Assembly: GCF_900089585.1 (NCBI RefSeq)
Contig: NZ_FLRH01000003.1
Coordinates: 2,370,501-2,434,500, forward strand
Direction of reading: 5' to 3'
DNA length: 64,000 bases
Source of the DNA: Micromonospora sediminicola
Lineage (GTDB): Bacteria > Actinomycetota > Actinomycetes > Mycobacteriales > Micromonosporaceae
Made by a program: the position numbers and the translations under genes. Shown piece after piece: positions 1 through 6,906 of the stretch; the stretch's first letter is position 1; the number at the start of each line of letters is the position of its first letter. The notes beneath the pieces were generated by a model. The model worked only from the letters and a program-made list of their open reading frames with translations, did no database searches and had not been told where the DNA came from.

Positions 1-1298
1 GCCGGATCGCCGACGGCCAACCGGATCTGGTGCAGCGCCATCGCGCCCCGGTCGTAGACGGCGTCGTCGAAGATCCGGTCGGCGCCCGGGTCACCGGGGA
101 GCACCTGCCAGAACTCCGAGTCGGCCGGGTAGCTGGAGTAGGTGAAGTCGAACAGCTCCTGGGCGGTGCCCTCGTCCTGCTCCTCCGACCAGAGCCACTC
201 GGCGTACGAGGCGAAGCCCTCGTTCAGCCAGATGTTGCGCCAGGCCGCCACCGAGACCGAGTCGCCGAACCACTGGTGCGCGTTCTCGTGCACCACCACG
301 TACGGGTTCGCGCCGCGCCGCCAGAAGCCGGGGCCGTACACCGGTCGGGTCTGCGTCTCCAGCGCGAAGCCGATGCCGTCGATCGGCCCGGCCACGCCGC
401 CCTGCGCCTCGAACGGGTACGGGCCGAACAGCCCGCTCTCCCAGTCGACGATCTCGGCGGTGCGTTCGATGCTGGCCCGGGCCGCCGGACCGCGCTCGCC
501 CAGCGTGGTGCTGTACGCGTTCACCACCGGCTGCCCGTTCGGTGCGGTGTCGGTGACGATGTCGTACTGTCCGATGGCCAGGAACGCCTGGTAGGTGGCG
601 CCGGGCTCCACGCTGCGCCAGCTCCACCGGGTGCGGTTGCCGGCTTCGGGCAGCGGGTCGCGCGGCTGCACGCCGTTGCTGACCACCTCGACACCGGTCG
701 GCACCGAGACCGAGATGTCCCAGGTGGCCTTGTCCTTCGGGTGGTCGTTGCTCGGATACCACCACCAGGCCGACTCGGGTTCGTTGACCGCGAGCGCCCC
801 GTCGGCGGTGCGGGTCCAGCCGGTGTAGCCGTAGACCGTCGTCTGCGAGGGGACGCCGGCGTACTTCACCACGACGGTGAGCTGCTGGCCCTTGGCCAGG
901 GACCGGGCCGGGGTGACCACCAGCTCGTGGTCGCCGGCCCGGGCGAACGTGGCGACCCAGCCGTTGACCCGGACCGACTCGACGTCGAGCGCGAAGTCGA
1001 GGTTGAAGCGGGACAGGTCCTTCCTGGCGGTGGCCAGGATCGTGGTGGTGCCGCTGAGGCGGTCGGTGAACGGCTCGTAGCGCAGCCGGATGTCGTAGTG
1101 GTCGACGTCGTAGCCGCCGTTGCCGTAGTCGGGGAAGTAGCTGTCGCCCAGCCCGGGGCCGCCCGGCGTCGGGGTCGCCGCCGCGGGTTGCGGGCCGCCC
1201 CGTCCGGTCGGGGCGGCCAGGCCGGGGGCGCCGGTCACGGTGGTGCCGGCGGTGGTGAGGGTCAGGGCGGCGATCGCCGCCGTGAGTGCGCGTCGCAC
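1..1298 (-). CDS. Secreted M1-family zinc metallopeptidase (C-terminus off the left edge)
   Basis: An exported aminopeptidase-like enzyme that should act outside the cell on peptides. The start is GTG at 1298, with GGAGGGAG about 8 bases upstream, and gives an Ala/Thr-rich signal peptide of about 25-30 residues. The zinc site is visible as HENAHQWFG near residue 337, followed 18 residues later by NEGFASY, the HExxH-18-E signature of M1. Just before it is FALETQTRP, the equivalent of the family's GAMEN exopeptidase loop. 432 residues are present, so most of the catalytic domain is here; the helical C-terminus lies beyond base 1. It is divergent from the lipase at 1487. The family call is firm; the natural substrate is unknown. 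Confidence 0.88.
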   Translation of the reverse strand, partial: MRRALTAAIAALTLTTAGTTVTGAPGLAAPTGRGGPQPAAATPTPGGPGLGDSYFPDYGNGGYDVDHYDIRLRYEPFTDRLSGTTTILATARKDLSRFNLDFALDVESVRVNGWVATFARAGDHELVVTPARSLAKGQQLTVVVKYAGVPSQTTVYGYTGWTRTADGALAVNEPESAWWWYPSNDHPKDKATWDISVSVPTGVEVVSNGVQPRDPLPEAGNRTRWSWRSVEPGATYQAFLAIGQYDIVTDTAPNGQPVVNAYSTTLGERGPAARASIERTAEIVDWESGLFGPYPFEAQGGVAGPIDGIGFALETQTRPVYGPGFWRRGANPYVVVHENAHQWFGDSVSVAAWRNIWLNEGFASYAEWLWSEEQDEGTAQELFDFTYSSYPADSEFWQVLPGDPGADRIFDDAVYDRGAMALHQIRLAVGDP

Positions 1299-1486
1299 GG
1301 GTGGGACTCCCTCCGTCGGGTGTACGCACCGGCCAACCTAATCGACGCATGTAAACGGATCTGGGTCGGCAGCTATTCAATTCTTGCGAATGTTTCGATA
1401 GCATTACCGACTAGTAACAAGCACGACCCCTCGGCCACGCGCGCGGTCAACGGGCTCCACCACCCCTGTCCCGTGGAGGTCCTGTC
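1299..1486. promoter_or_regulatory. AT-rich divergent promoter region
   Basis: The 188 bases between the M1 peptidase and the SGNH lipase include an unusually AT-rich block (about 1338-1430) in an otherwise very GC-rich window. It must hold the promoters of both secreted enzymes. TTGAAT on the minus strand and TTGCGA on the plus strand are possible -35 boxes, but I cannot pair either convincingly with a -10. The lipase has GGAGG 6 bases before its ATG. Confidence 0.35.
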
Positions 1487-2272
1487 ATGTCCCGTCGCGT
1501 CCGTACCGCCCTCGCCGCGGTGTTGGCGGCCGTCCTCGGCGCCGTGCTCCTGCCCGGCGCGGCCCGCGCCGCCACCGTCAACTACGTCGCCCTGGGCGAC
1601 TCCTACTCCTCCGGCGTCGGCGCCGGGCCGTACGACCTCTCCACCTGCCTGCGCAGCCAGAAGTCGTACGCCCCGCTCTGGGCCGCGGCGCACGCGGTCA
1701 CCAGCTTCCGGTTCCCGGCCTGCGGCGGCGCGGTCACCGCCGACGTCCGCAACAACCAGGTCGGGCAGCTCAGCGCGAGCACCACGCTGGTCACCATCAC
1801 CATCGGCGGCAACGACGCCGGCTTCGCCGACGTGATGACCAGCTGCCGCTTCGGCAGCACGTCGAGCTGTGAGAGCGCGGTGGCCGGGGCCAAGGCGTTC
1901 GCCACCGCCACGCTGCCCGGCCGGCTCGACGCCACCTACGCCGCGATCCGCGAGCGGGCCCCGAACGCCCGGCTGGTGGTGCTGGGCTACCCGCGGCTGT
2001 TCGAGACCGGATACTGCGGCCTGCTCGCCATGAGCAGCTACAAGCGCACCATCCTCAACCAGGCCGCGGACGTGCTGAACGGGGTCACCGCCGACCGGGC
2101 CGGCGCGGCCGGGGCCACCTTCGTCGACGCCCGGCCGTACTTCACCGGGCACGGTGTCTGCGCGGCCGAGCCGTGGATCCGCGACGTCAGCGGCGTGATC
2201 GAGGCGTACCACCCGAACGCGAGCGGCTACCGCTACGGCTACCTGGCCGCGCTGACCGCCGCCATCGGCTGA
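1487..2272 (+). CDS. Secreted SGNH/GDSL-family lipase/esterase
   Basis: An extracellular ester hydrolase of 261 residues. A classical signal peptide (Arg-rich start, Ala/Val/Leu core, PGAARAA cleavage region) covers about residues 1-29. Block I is ALGDSYSSG with the nucleophile at about Ser39, block III is IGGNDAGF near residue 106, and the catalytic His lies in YHPNASGY near the C-terminus. Six Cys residues in the mature part fit the three disulfides known in Streptomyces secreted SGNH lipases. ATG 1487 is preceded by GGAGG. It is followed by a double GGGGCCCC hairpin and faces the MFS gene. Lipase activity is inferred from the family; the acyl-chain preference cannot be read from the sequence. 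Confidence 0.9.
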   Translation: MSRRVRTALAAVLAAVLGAVLLPGAARAATVNYVALGDSYSSGVGAGPYDLSTCLRSQKSYAPLWAAAHAVTSFRFPACGGAVTADVRNNQVGQLSASTTLVTITIGGNDAGFADVMTSCRFGSTSSCESAVAGAKAFATATLPGRLDATYAAIRERAPNARLVVLGYPRLFETGYCGLLAMSSYKRTILNQAADVLNGVTADRAGAAGATFVDARPYFTGHGVCAAEPWIRDVSGVIEAYHPNASGYRYGYLAALTAAIG

Positions 2273-2276
2273 GGTG

Positions 2277-2330
2277 TAAGGAGGGGGCCCCTCTTAACGC
2301 ATTCCGCAGAGGAGGGGCCCCTTTTAACAA
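2277..2330. terminator. Tandem GGGGCCCC hairpins, bidirectional terminator
   Basis: Two direct copies of a self-complementary unit, each an AGGAG-type start, a GGGGCCCC core and a CTTTTAAC-type end, sit about 30 bases apart between the convergent SGNH lipase and MFS genes. The flanking A and T runs make each copy a possible terminator in both directions. Confidence 0.7.
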
Positions 2331-2340
2331 CTCACGCGGG

Positions 2341-3822
2341 TCAGCGGCCCGCCGGCGCCAGGCTGCCGACCGTCTCCGCCGCCACGACCGGCGCGCCGGT
2401 CACGCCCGACACCGGTCCCAGCCGCCGCCGTCGAGGTCGCGTCTGGCGCCCGGAGGGGACCGCGAGGGCGGCCAGCGCGGCGGCCAGCGAGATGCCGGTG
2501 AGCAGCAGGAAGCCCGCGGTGAAGCCGGCCTCCCGGGGCAACCCGCTCGCCTGCGGGTGAGCGGTGATCACGGCGCTGGCCAGGGCCGCGCCGATCGCGC
2601 CGCCGATGGTGCGGATGTTGGCGTTCATGCCGGTCGCGGCGCCGGTCTGTGCGGCCGGCACGCTGGCCACGATGAGGTTGGCCATCGAGGCGAACGCCAA
2701 CCCGATGCCGAGGCCCACGAGGCCGCCGGCCACGCCGACCTCCCACCGGGTGTCGTGCGCCACGGTGAGCATCGCCGCCGCCGCCACGTTGAACGCCGCG
2801 CCGGTGCTCAGCTGCGCCTTGGCGCTGAACCGGGACTCCAGTCGGCCGGCCAGCAGACCGGCGGCGAACATGCCGACCAGCATCGGCAGCATCAGCAGCC
2901 CGGCCTGGGTGACGCTGGCGCCGAAGCCGTAGCCGGCGCTGGTCGGGATCTGGGCGAACTGCGGCAGGAACGCGTAGACGGAGAACATCGAGGCGCCGTA
3001 GAGCAGCGCGACCAGGTTGGTCGTCCAGACCGCCGGCAGGCGCATCATCCGCAGGTCGATCAGCGGGTTCCCGGCCCGGGCCTCGGCGACCAGCCAGGCC
3101 GCCGCCAGCACCACGGCCAGCGTCAGCAGCCCGACCACCCGGCCGGAGCCCCAGCCCCACGCGGCGCCCTTGCTGACCGGCAGCAGCAGCGCCACCAGCC
3201 AGCCGGAGAGCAGCAGCGCGCTGAGCCAGTTGATCCGGCCCGGCGTGCGCACCGGCGACGGCGGCACGAACCGGTACGCGGCCACCGCGGTCAGGCCGAC
3301 CACCACCAGCGGGATCCAGAACAGCCAGCGGTAGCCGAGGGTGGCCACGATCGGGCCGGCCAGCACCACGCCCAGCCCGCCGCCGACGGCGACGACCGCC
3401 GAGATCGAGGCGACCGCCGAACTCACCCGGGCGGCCGGGAACTCGTCCCGGATGATGCCGAAGGACAGCGGGAAGACGGCGCCGCCGATGCCCTGGACCA
3501 CCCGGGCGGCGATCAGCACGCCGATGCTCGGCGCGACGGCCGCCAGCAGGCAGCCCAGCGCCAGCGCGGCGAGCGAGACCACCAGCGTCCGTTCCTTGCC
3601 GATCATGTCGCCGACCCGGCCGAGGATCGGCGTGAAGATCGACGCGGAGAGCAGGTAGGCGGTCAGCACCCAGGTCACCGTGTTCGGCGAGGTGTGCAGG
3701 TCGTGCTGGATCGTGGGCAGCACGGGGGTGATCAGCGACTGGAGCATCGCGAAGAATCCGGTGCCGGCCGCGAGGACGAGGAACGTCATCCGGCGCGAGC
3801 CGCGCCGGGGTGTGTCGATCAT
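2341..3822 (-). CDS. MFS drug-exporter-like permease (EmrB/QacA type)
   Basis: An integral membrane antiporter of 493 residues, expected to export small molecules using the proton gradient. Many hydrophobic segments run from residue 12 to about 480, compatible with the 14-helix DHA2 type. The MFS motif A loop reads GRVGDMIGKER near residues 60-70. I start at ATG 3822 (MIDTPRRG), which has GGGAG 11 bases upstream; a frame open further upstream would run through the regulator's operator and lacks family-like sequence. It is divergent from a TetR gene at 4065, with tandem palindromes between them, so its expression is probably relieved when the TetR protein binds a ligand. The substrate is unknown. 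Confidence 0.87.
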   Translation of the reverse strand: MIDTPRRGSRRMTFLVLAAGTGFFAMLQSLITPVLPTIQHDLHTSPNTVTWVLTAYLLSASIFTPILGRVGDMIGKERTLVVSLAALALGCLLAAVAPSIGVLIAARVVQGIGGAVFPLSFGIIRDEFPAARVSSAVASISAVVAVGGGLGVVLAGPIVATLGYRWLFWIPLVVVGLTAVAAYRFVPPSPVRTPGRINWLSALLLSGWLVALLLPVSKGAAWGWGSGRVVGLLTLAVVLAAAWLVAEARAGNPLIDLRMMRLPAVWTTNLVALLYGASMFSVYAFLPQFAQIPTSAGYGFGASVTQAGLLMLPMLVGMFAAGLLAGRLESRFSAKAQLSTGAAFNVAAAAMLTVAHDTRWEVGVAGGLVGLGIGLAFASMANLIVASVPAAQTGAATGMNANIRTIGGAIGAALASAVITAHPQASGLPREAGFTAGFLLLTGISLAAALAALAVPSGRQTRPRRRRLGPVSGVTGAPVVAAETVGSLAPAGR

Positions 3823-4002
3823 GTGGGAGAACTCCCGTTCGGTACGAGGTGAGTGGCCGCTCGCGCGGGTGGGGCGGCGGTGGCGGCCGGGTCGTCGCGG
3901 GTGGTCAGCGAACAGCGGGCATGGCGGGACCTCCTGGGGTCCGGGGTCGGTTTCGGTCACCCACGCCGGCCGGACGCGGCCGGGAAGTCCGGAGTACGCT
4001 AT

Positions 4003-4045
4003 CCGGAGGGGTGCCTCCACCAACGTAGCGGAGGGATGCCTCCGG
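4003..4045. promoter_or_regulatory. Tandem GGAGG-N4-CCTCC operator for the TetR/MFS pair
   Basis: Two copies of GGAGGGRTGCCTCC lie about 26 bases apart in the divergent intergenic region, just upstream of the TetR start. Each is an imperfect dyad, GGAGG-N4-CCTCC. Position, spacing and symmetry fit a dimeric TetR repressor binding twice and covering the promoters of both genes. The second copy extends to CGGAGG...CCTCCGG. Confidence 0.65.
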
Positions 4046-4064
4046 TTGCAAGCGGGAGGGAGAG

Positions 4065-4658
4065 GTGACGCGCGTCATGACCAGCGCCGACCAGCGGGAC
4101 GAGGTCTTCGCGCGCCGCCCGAAGCGGGCCGACGCCCGGCGCAACTACGACGCGCTGATCGCCGCCGCCCGCGAGGTGTTCGGCGAGTGCGGCGCGGGGG
4201 CTTCGCTGGAGGAGATCGCCCGCCGGGCGGGCGTGGGCATCGGCACGCTCTACCGCAACTTCCCCGGCCGGCGGGACCTGTTCGAGGCGGTCTACGTCGA
4301 GGAGGTGCGGGCGCTCAGCGCCTCCGCCGCCGACCTGGCCGACCTCGCCCCGTGGGACGCCCTGGTCGGCTGGCTGCACCGGTTCGTCGCCTACGTGGCC
4401 ACCAAGCGAGCCCTGGCCGAGGAGTTGGTGCACGACTCCGAGGTGTTCCGCAGCTGCCGCACCGAGATCTACGCCGCCGGCGAGCCGCTGCTGCGCCGCG
4501 CCCAGGCCGCCGGAGCCGCCCGGCCGGACGCCGACTTCGACGACGTGGTGCGGCTGATCAGCGGGCTCGCGGCGTACCAGTTCCCGGACCCGGCGCAGCG
4601 CGACCGGGTGCTCGCCATCGCCCTGGACGGCCTGCGCCCACCGGCGACACCCGCCTGA
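4065..4658 (+). CDS. TetR/AcrR-family transcriptional repressor
   Basis: A DNA-binding repressor of 197 residues. The N-terminal helix-turn-helix reads ASLEEIARRAGVGIGTLYRN at about residues 46-65, typical of TetR. The C-terminal all-helical part (about 80-190) is the ligand/dimer domain and carries no specific signature. I use GTG 4065, close behind GGAGGGA; ATG 4077 is an alternative that removes four residues. It is divergent from the MFS exporter at 3822, and the tandem palindromes at 4003-4045 make it the likely repressor of that exporter and of itself. Confidence 0.88.
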   Translation: MTRVMTSADQRDEVFARRPKRADARRNYDALIAAAREVFGECGAGASLEEIARRAGVGIGTLYRNFPGRRDLFEAVYVEEVRALSASAADLADLAPWDALVGWLHRFVAYVATKRALAEELVHDSEVFRSCRTEIYAAGEPLLRRAQAAGAARPDADFDDVVRLISGLAAYQFPDPAQRDRVLAIALDGLRPPATPA

Positions 4659-4731
4659 GCCGCAGAGCAGGGCGAACGACCAGCGTCCCGGGTCGCGGTC
4701 GCGCGGACGCTGCGAGATCGTAAAAGGTGAG

Positions 4732-4756
4732 GGCCCTCCCGAGGGCCGTTTCCTTC
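4732..4756 (+). terminator. Hairpin after the TetR gene
   Basis: GGCCCTC and GAGGGCC form a perfect 7-bp stem with a two-base loop, followed by the pyrimidine-rich stretch GTTTCCTTCC. It lies about 75 bases after the TetR stop and before the next start, so it could act as a terminator or sit in the leader of the 4780 gene. Confidence 0.5.
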
Positions 4757-4779
4757 CAGGGTCTACGTGGGGAGTCGGG

Positions 4780-5208
4780 ATGACGCGGAGCGGCGGGGAG
4801 CTGGGCGGGTTCCACATCGGACATCTCCCGGCCGAGGTCGGGGAGCAGGTGTCGGACTTCGCCACCGAGTGGGAGGACGTCCGCTTCGCCACCCGCGTCT
4901 GGGAGCGCCAGGTCGAGGACGGCTACCGGGTCGACCTGCGTGTGCACGTGCTGCGGGGCGACCGACTCACCGACCTGGGCGCGGTCCGCGACTTCCTCGC
5001 CGACTACCACGAGCGCGACACCGCCACCTGGGAGCTTGTCGACTTCGCCCACCCCGACGGCCCGGCCCTGGCCGGCGACACCGAAGCGTTCTGGCTCGTC
5101 GAGCCCGGGGTGGCGGTCGACGTCCTGGCCGACCCGCGAGCGGCGGACCCCACCACGCTCCGCGCGATCGCCGAGAACGTCACCCGGACACCCGCCGGCA
5201 CCCGCTAG
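4780..5208 (+). CDS. Small acidic protein of unknown function
   Basis: A soluble 142-residue protein without signal peptide, membrane segment or a motif I recognise. It has alternating short strands and helices and is rich in Asp and Glu, with conserved-looking aromatic segments such as DFATEWEDVRFATRVW and WLVEPGVAVDVLADP. Strong GC bias at third positions supports real coding. ATG 4780 follows GGGGAG. The gene stands alone between the TetR gene and a convergent phoX, ending in the long inverted repeat at 5216. I cannot assign a function. Confidence 0.7.
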   Translation: MTRSGGELGGFHIGHLPAEVGEQVSDFATEWEDVRFATRVWERQVEDGYRVDLRVHVLRGDRLTDLGAVRDFLADYHERDTATWELVDFAHPDGPALAGDTEAFWLVEPGVAVDVLADPRAADPTTLRAIAENVTRTPAGTR

Positions 5209-5215
5209 CTCCCGC

Positions 5216-5284
5216 CGATCTTGCACTTCGGGTCGACAAGACGCGGCTCATGCGCCGTTTGCCGGGGCAGCAAGTGCAAGATCG
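5216..5284. repeat. GATC-bounded long palindrome, copy A
   Basis: CGATCTTGCACTT (5216-5228) and AAGTGCAAGATCG (5272-5284) are a perfect 13-bp inverted repeat around a 43-base centre with weaker internal pairing. It lies between the convergent 142-residue gene and phoX. Three further elements with the same outer GATC(T/A)TG pattern occur in this window. Confidence 0.8.
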
Positions 5285-5309
5285 ACGAGAGTCGGCGGGA
5301 GAGGCGAGG

Positions 5310-6722
5310 TCAGGGGTGGGCGTTGCTGGGGCGGCGCCACGGGCCGGTGATCGCGAAGACGTAGCCGGGGGACTGGATGTTCGCGTAGAGGATCGTGCCG
5401 TCCGCGCTGAACGTCGGGCCGGTGAACTCGCTGTCGTTCAGCTCGTTGCGCGCCAGCGGATACGCCTTGCCCTGCTCGGTGACGCCGACCAGGTGCGACA
5501 CGCCCTCGCCGTCCTCGGCCAGGATCACCCCGCCGTACGGGGAGACGGTGATGTTGTCCGGCCCGTCGTAGTTGCCGTGGTCCGCCTCCGGGTCGGTGTT
5601 CACCCCGAAGATGGTCTTCAGCGTGACGGTCTGCCGCCGCGGGTCGTAGAACCAGACCTGGCCGTCGTGCTCGTTGACGCTGCCGTCGCTGCGCCGGGCG
5701 TAGCTGGCCACGAAGTACGCGCCGCCGTCGCCCCACCAGGCGCCCTCCAGCTTGCGGCTGCGGGTCACCTCGGCGTCGGTGAACTGCTTGCGCACCGACA
5801 CGGTACGGGCGTCCCGGTCCGGCACCTCGACCCACTCCACCCGGTACCGGGTGCCCGGCGTGGTGGCCTCGGACAGGTCCGCCACGTGCCCGTCGCCGCG
5901 CAGGCAGCGCATCGCCGCCAGGCTGCCGGCGGTGGCGCCGTCCGGCCGCTGGGCGAGCGCCCGCAGCGCGCCCTTGCCACCCCGGAAACCGGGCGGCGGC
6001 GTCCACCGGAAGTAGAGGCCGTTCGGGCCGCTCGCGTCCTCGGTCAGGTAGATCGAGTGGGTGTACGGGTCGACCGCCACCGCCTCGTGCGCGTAGCGGC
6101 CGAGGAACCGCAGCGCCACCGGGTCCTGGTTGGCCGACCGGTCGTGCGGGTCGACCTCGAAGACGTACCCGTGGTCCTTGAGGAACTGACCGCCGGCCCG
6201 CTGCTCGGTCTCCTCGCAGGTCAGCCACGTGCCCCACGGAGTGATGCCACCGGCGCAGTTGTTGTGCGTGCCGGCCACGCTGACGTACTCGCGCAGCCGC
6301 CGGCCGTGCCGGTCCACCTCGATGGTGGTGGTGCCGCCGCGCGCGCCGGGGTCGTAGGTGAGGCCGGGCAGCGCCGGCACCGGGTACGGCTCGTCGCCGC
6401 CGATCTCGTGGTTGTTCACCAGCACCGATCCGCGCGGGCCGCGGAAGCAGCCGGTGCCGTCGGCGTCGCTCGGGGTCGGCTGCCCCGACTCCAGCAACGT
6501 CACCCCCGCCTGCGCGACGACGGTGTAGGAGAAGCCGGGCGGCAGGGCCAGCAGGCCGGCCGGGTCCGGCACCAGGTCGCCGTAGCCGACCGCTGGTCGG
6601 CACGCGGCCCGGGCCGCCGCCGGGCCGGCGATGGCGTCCAGGCTGCCGGCCACCACGATGCCGAGTCCACCGGCCGCGCTGCCGCGCAGCAGGGACCGCC
6701 GGGAGAGGGGAGAGGAGGTCAC
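5310..6722 (-). CDS. phoX: Tat-exported PhoX-type phosphatase (DUF839 family)
   Basis: A 470-residue secreted phosphatase-family protein. The N-terminus has a twin-arginine signal, SRRSLLRG at residues 7-14, followed by an Ala/Gly-rich core and an AAARA cleavage region, so it should be exported folded with its metal cofactor. Recognisable PhoX segments include LVNNHEIGG, LTCEETEQ, LTEDASGPNGLYFRW and DGPDNITVSPYGG. Known PhoX enzymes are Ca2+/Fe3+ phosphomonoesterases induced by phosphate starvation; I see no clear PHO box here. GTG 6722 has AGGAAGG upstream. It is divergent from the FtsK-like gene and convergent with the gene at 4780. Confidence 0.85.
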   Translation of the reverse strand: MTSSPLSRRSLLRGSAAGGLGIVVAGSLDAIAGPAAARAACRPAVGYGDLVPDPAGLLALPPGFSYTVVAQAGVTLLESGQPTPSDADGTGCFRGPRGSVLVNNHEIGGDEPYPVPALPGLTYDPGARGGTTTIEVDRHGRRLREYVSVAGTHNNCAGGITPWGTWLTCEETEQRAGGQFLKDHGYVFEVDPHDRSANQDPVALRFLGRYAHEAVAVDPYTHSIYLTEDASGPNGLYFRWTPPPGFRGGKGALRALAQRPDGATAGSLAAMRCLRGDGHVADLSEATTPGTRYRVEWVEVPDRDARTVSVRKQFTDAEVTRSRKLEGAWWGDGGAYFVASYARRSDGSVNEHDGQVWFYDPRRQTVTLKTIFGVNTDPEADHGNYDGPDNITVSPYGGVILAEDGEGVSHLVGVTEQGKAYPLARNELNDSEFTGPTFSADGTILYANIQSPGYVFAITGPWRRPSNAHP

Positions 6723-6906
6723 GTCGTCGCCTTCCTGTGCACACGGGTTGCACTGGCAGGCAATCCGCGCCGGGGGAACGGCGGGCGGCGCGGCCGTGCG
6801 ACCCGGGGTGAACAGTGGACGAACCTCGGGTGCCGAGCGTCCCGTGCCGGTGCGGCGCGCGTCCGTTAGGGTTCCTTCGATCGCAGACGGCGTCGGAGGG
6901 CGGACG

